Program-made: the position numbers and the translations under genes
Notes under the pieces: model-generated
What the model saw: the letters and a program-made list of their open reading frames with translations, nothing else
Database searches by the model: none
Told to the model about the DNA's origin: nothing
Part shown: one piece after another, positions 25,863 to 26,846 of the stretch
How positions within the stretch are numbered: position 1 is the first letter of the stretch
Layout: every line of letters begins with the position of its first letter
Assembly (NCBI GenBank): GCA_003427395.1
Contig: BFEA01000402.1
Coordinates: forward strand, 1,291,185-1,318,030
Length of the DNA: 26,846 nucleotides
Reading direction: 5' to 3'
Source: Chara braunii
Taxonomy: Eukaryota > Streptophyta > Charophyceae > Charales > Characeae

Positions 25863-26173
25863 AGAGGGAAAAACAAATCATACTTCGAAAAAACAAAGGC
25901 AACAAAAAATTATTAAGAAGGACGTCGAAAGGCAGCCCTATGTGATGCATGGCGTTAGAGAGGGTATAAGGTTTAAAGATTGAAGGGACACACACAGCAA
26001 TAATGAACAAGGGGCTGCTGTACAGGGGATGGGCTAATAGACATGGGGCGCTCCAAGAATGGATGGGTGATACTAGCCGCTCCATGGGACAAATGGAGCC
26101 CCGGGCAGAGTCAGAAATGTCCACAGCCCCAGGAAACAACAAACAGCACTTTCAGTGTTACCAGATGTATCAA

Positions 26174-26232
26174 TGGGATGCTGGACCCGTTTTCCAGCAG
26201 GTGCGGCTCCCTACCAATAGATGGAGCAGCCT
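26174..26232 (-). mobile_element. SINE-like repeat, copy 11
   Basis: The reverse complement holds GCTGCTCCATCTATTGGTAG then GGAGCCGCACCTGCTGGAAA and ACGGGTCCAGCATCCC. The stem-loop at 26238-26290 lies directly on its 5' side. Confidence 0.65.
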
Positions 26233-26237
26233 GACAA

Positions 26238-26290
26238 ATAAGCCCTCAATTCTGGCGGTTCTCTTACCACCGCCGGGATAGAGGGCTTAT
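26238..26290. repeat. Nested stem-loop, 53 bases
   Basis: ATAAGCCCTC (26238-26247) pairs perfectly with GAGGGCTTAT (26281-26290). Inside, GGCGGT (26254-26259) pairs with ACCGCC (26269-26274). The two stems are separated by short, nearly symmetric internal loops of six bases each. It adjoins the 5' side of SINE copy 11. Function unknown. Confidence 0.8.
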
Positions 26291-26378
26291 GCAAGGGCTA
26301 TGTCACAACAACATACACTGTCGACTGCCTATCGCGCTGAAAAGTTTAAACAGAATCAAATAACAATTATCGGTTCTA

Positions 26379-26405
26379 CTTGAAAGCGGGTCCAGCGTCC
26401 CTCCC
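26379..26405 (+). mobile_element. SINE-like core, 3' fragment (copy 12)
   Basis: CTTGAAAGCGGGTCCAGCGT then CCCTCCCGG retains only the 3' part of the core. The upstream half is absent. Confidence 0.45.
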
Positions 26406-26639
26406 GGACAGTGCTAGAGGTGTCTGCTCTTATCAGCACCCCTAGGATCTGCTTGGGCTGTTGTTGTTATTATATATACAAGTGGACCCGCCGCAGCTAC
26501 GCTGCGGCAGCCGAGGGTGAGCGAAAGTGGAAGGGGGGGGGAGGGCGGTCCGTGCTGTCATCCGCTCGTCACCGTCTCTCTTTCTGTCTCTCCTCTATTC
26601 CACTCGACCTCCTTTCTCTCTGCCTCTCGACGATTCTGT

Positions 26640-26642
26640 CTG

Positions 26643-26696
<54 letters not shown>

Positions 26697-26742
26697 CCCA
26701 TCTCTCTCTCTCTGTCTCTCTACCTGGCCAGTCGCATCTGCC

Positions 26743-26803
<61 letters not shown>

Positions 26804-26846
26804 CCTGCGCACTCACATCCGGCCGCGCGGCAGTCGTCTCTCTCTC
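26640..26846. repeat. Long interrupted (TC)n microsatellite
   Basis: Two long TC arrays (about 26646-26695 and 26746-26797) are joined by TC-rich and unique sequence; TC-rich sequence begins near 26570 and continues to the window end. Arg/Glu open frames on the minus strand are artefacts of the array. Confidence 0.95.

Noticed and set aside
26595-26816. Arg/Glu-rich minus-strand protein
   Set aside because: It is entirely a product of the (TC)n array.
1-26846. CRISPR array, bacterial operons or prophage
   Set aside because: No regularly spaced repeats with unique spacers and no bacterial-type gene layout. The U6 copies, LINEs and long microsatellites indicate a eukaryote.

Overview
The window looks like repeat-rich nuclear DNA of a eukaryote, probably from the green (streptophyte) lineage. 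The best taxonomic clue is three U6 snRNA-derived copies (about 2713, 12981 and 24057). The best of them ends in the plant-style 3' sequence CGCATAAATCGAGAAATGG rather than the animal form. A streptophyte alga or another land-plant relative would fit, but the sequence alone does not name a species. No well-supported single-copy host gene is visible. The only candidate is a weak two-exon gene start at 11601-12343. Most of the window is layered mobile elements, foldback repeats and microsatellites.

Layout. 1-2450: copies of a small TIR element (here MITE-1, ends GGGCCTCGCTCCACTACTC), a 34-bp GC-palindromic array, a 65-nt T run and two strong hairpins. 2450-4930: a U6 retrocopy, a tandem poly-T retroposon interrupted by an N, and two copies of a second TIR element (MITE-2, ends GGGCC..GTTGCACTACTCGCCA). 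One MITE-2 is nested inside a MITE-1 copy. 4930-6220: a 65-75-bp-arm foldback and a 244-bp tandem duplication leading into a SINE-like core. 6220-8090: a minus-strand LINE 3' fragment with a zf-RVT domain. 8578-9118: another foldback whose arms each end in a hairpin. 9310-11250: a minus-strand Penelope-like reverse transcriptase, broken by a 37-bp tandem duplication and one in-frame TGA, with a hammerhead ribozyme fold just 3' of it. 11600-12350: possible host gene start. 12900-14200: U6 copy, head-to-head SINE cores and an 88-bp tandem duplication. 15100-20500: two degenerate minus-strand LINEs of one family, separated by about 600 bp. 20540-26846: microsatellites ((TC)n, (GAA)n, (GA)n), further SINE-like cores on both strands and a third U6 copy.

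The pieces are linked mainly by mobilisation. The LINE family, if ever active, is a plausible source of machinery for the A-tailed U6 copies and the SINE-like repeats. The Penelope-like element carries its own ribozyme. The two MITE families share terminal sequence and may depend on one transposase, which is not encoded here. The most notable single signal is the complete hammerhead core on the minus strand at 9320-9390, next to and in the same orientation as the Penelope-like RT.
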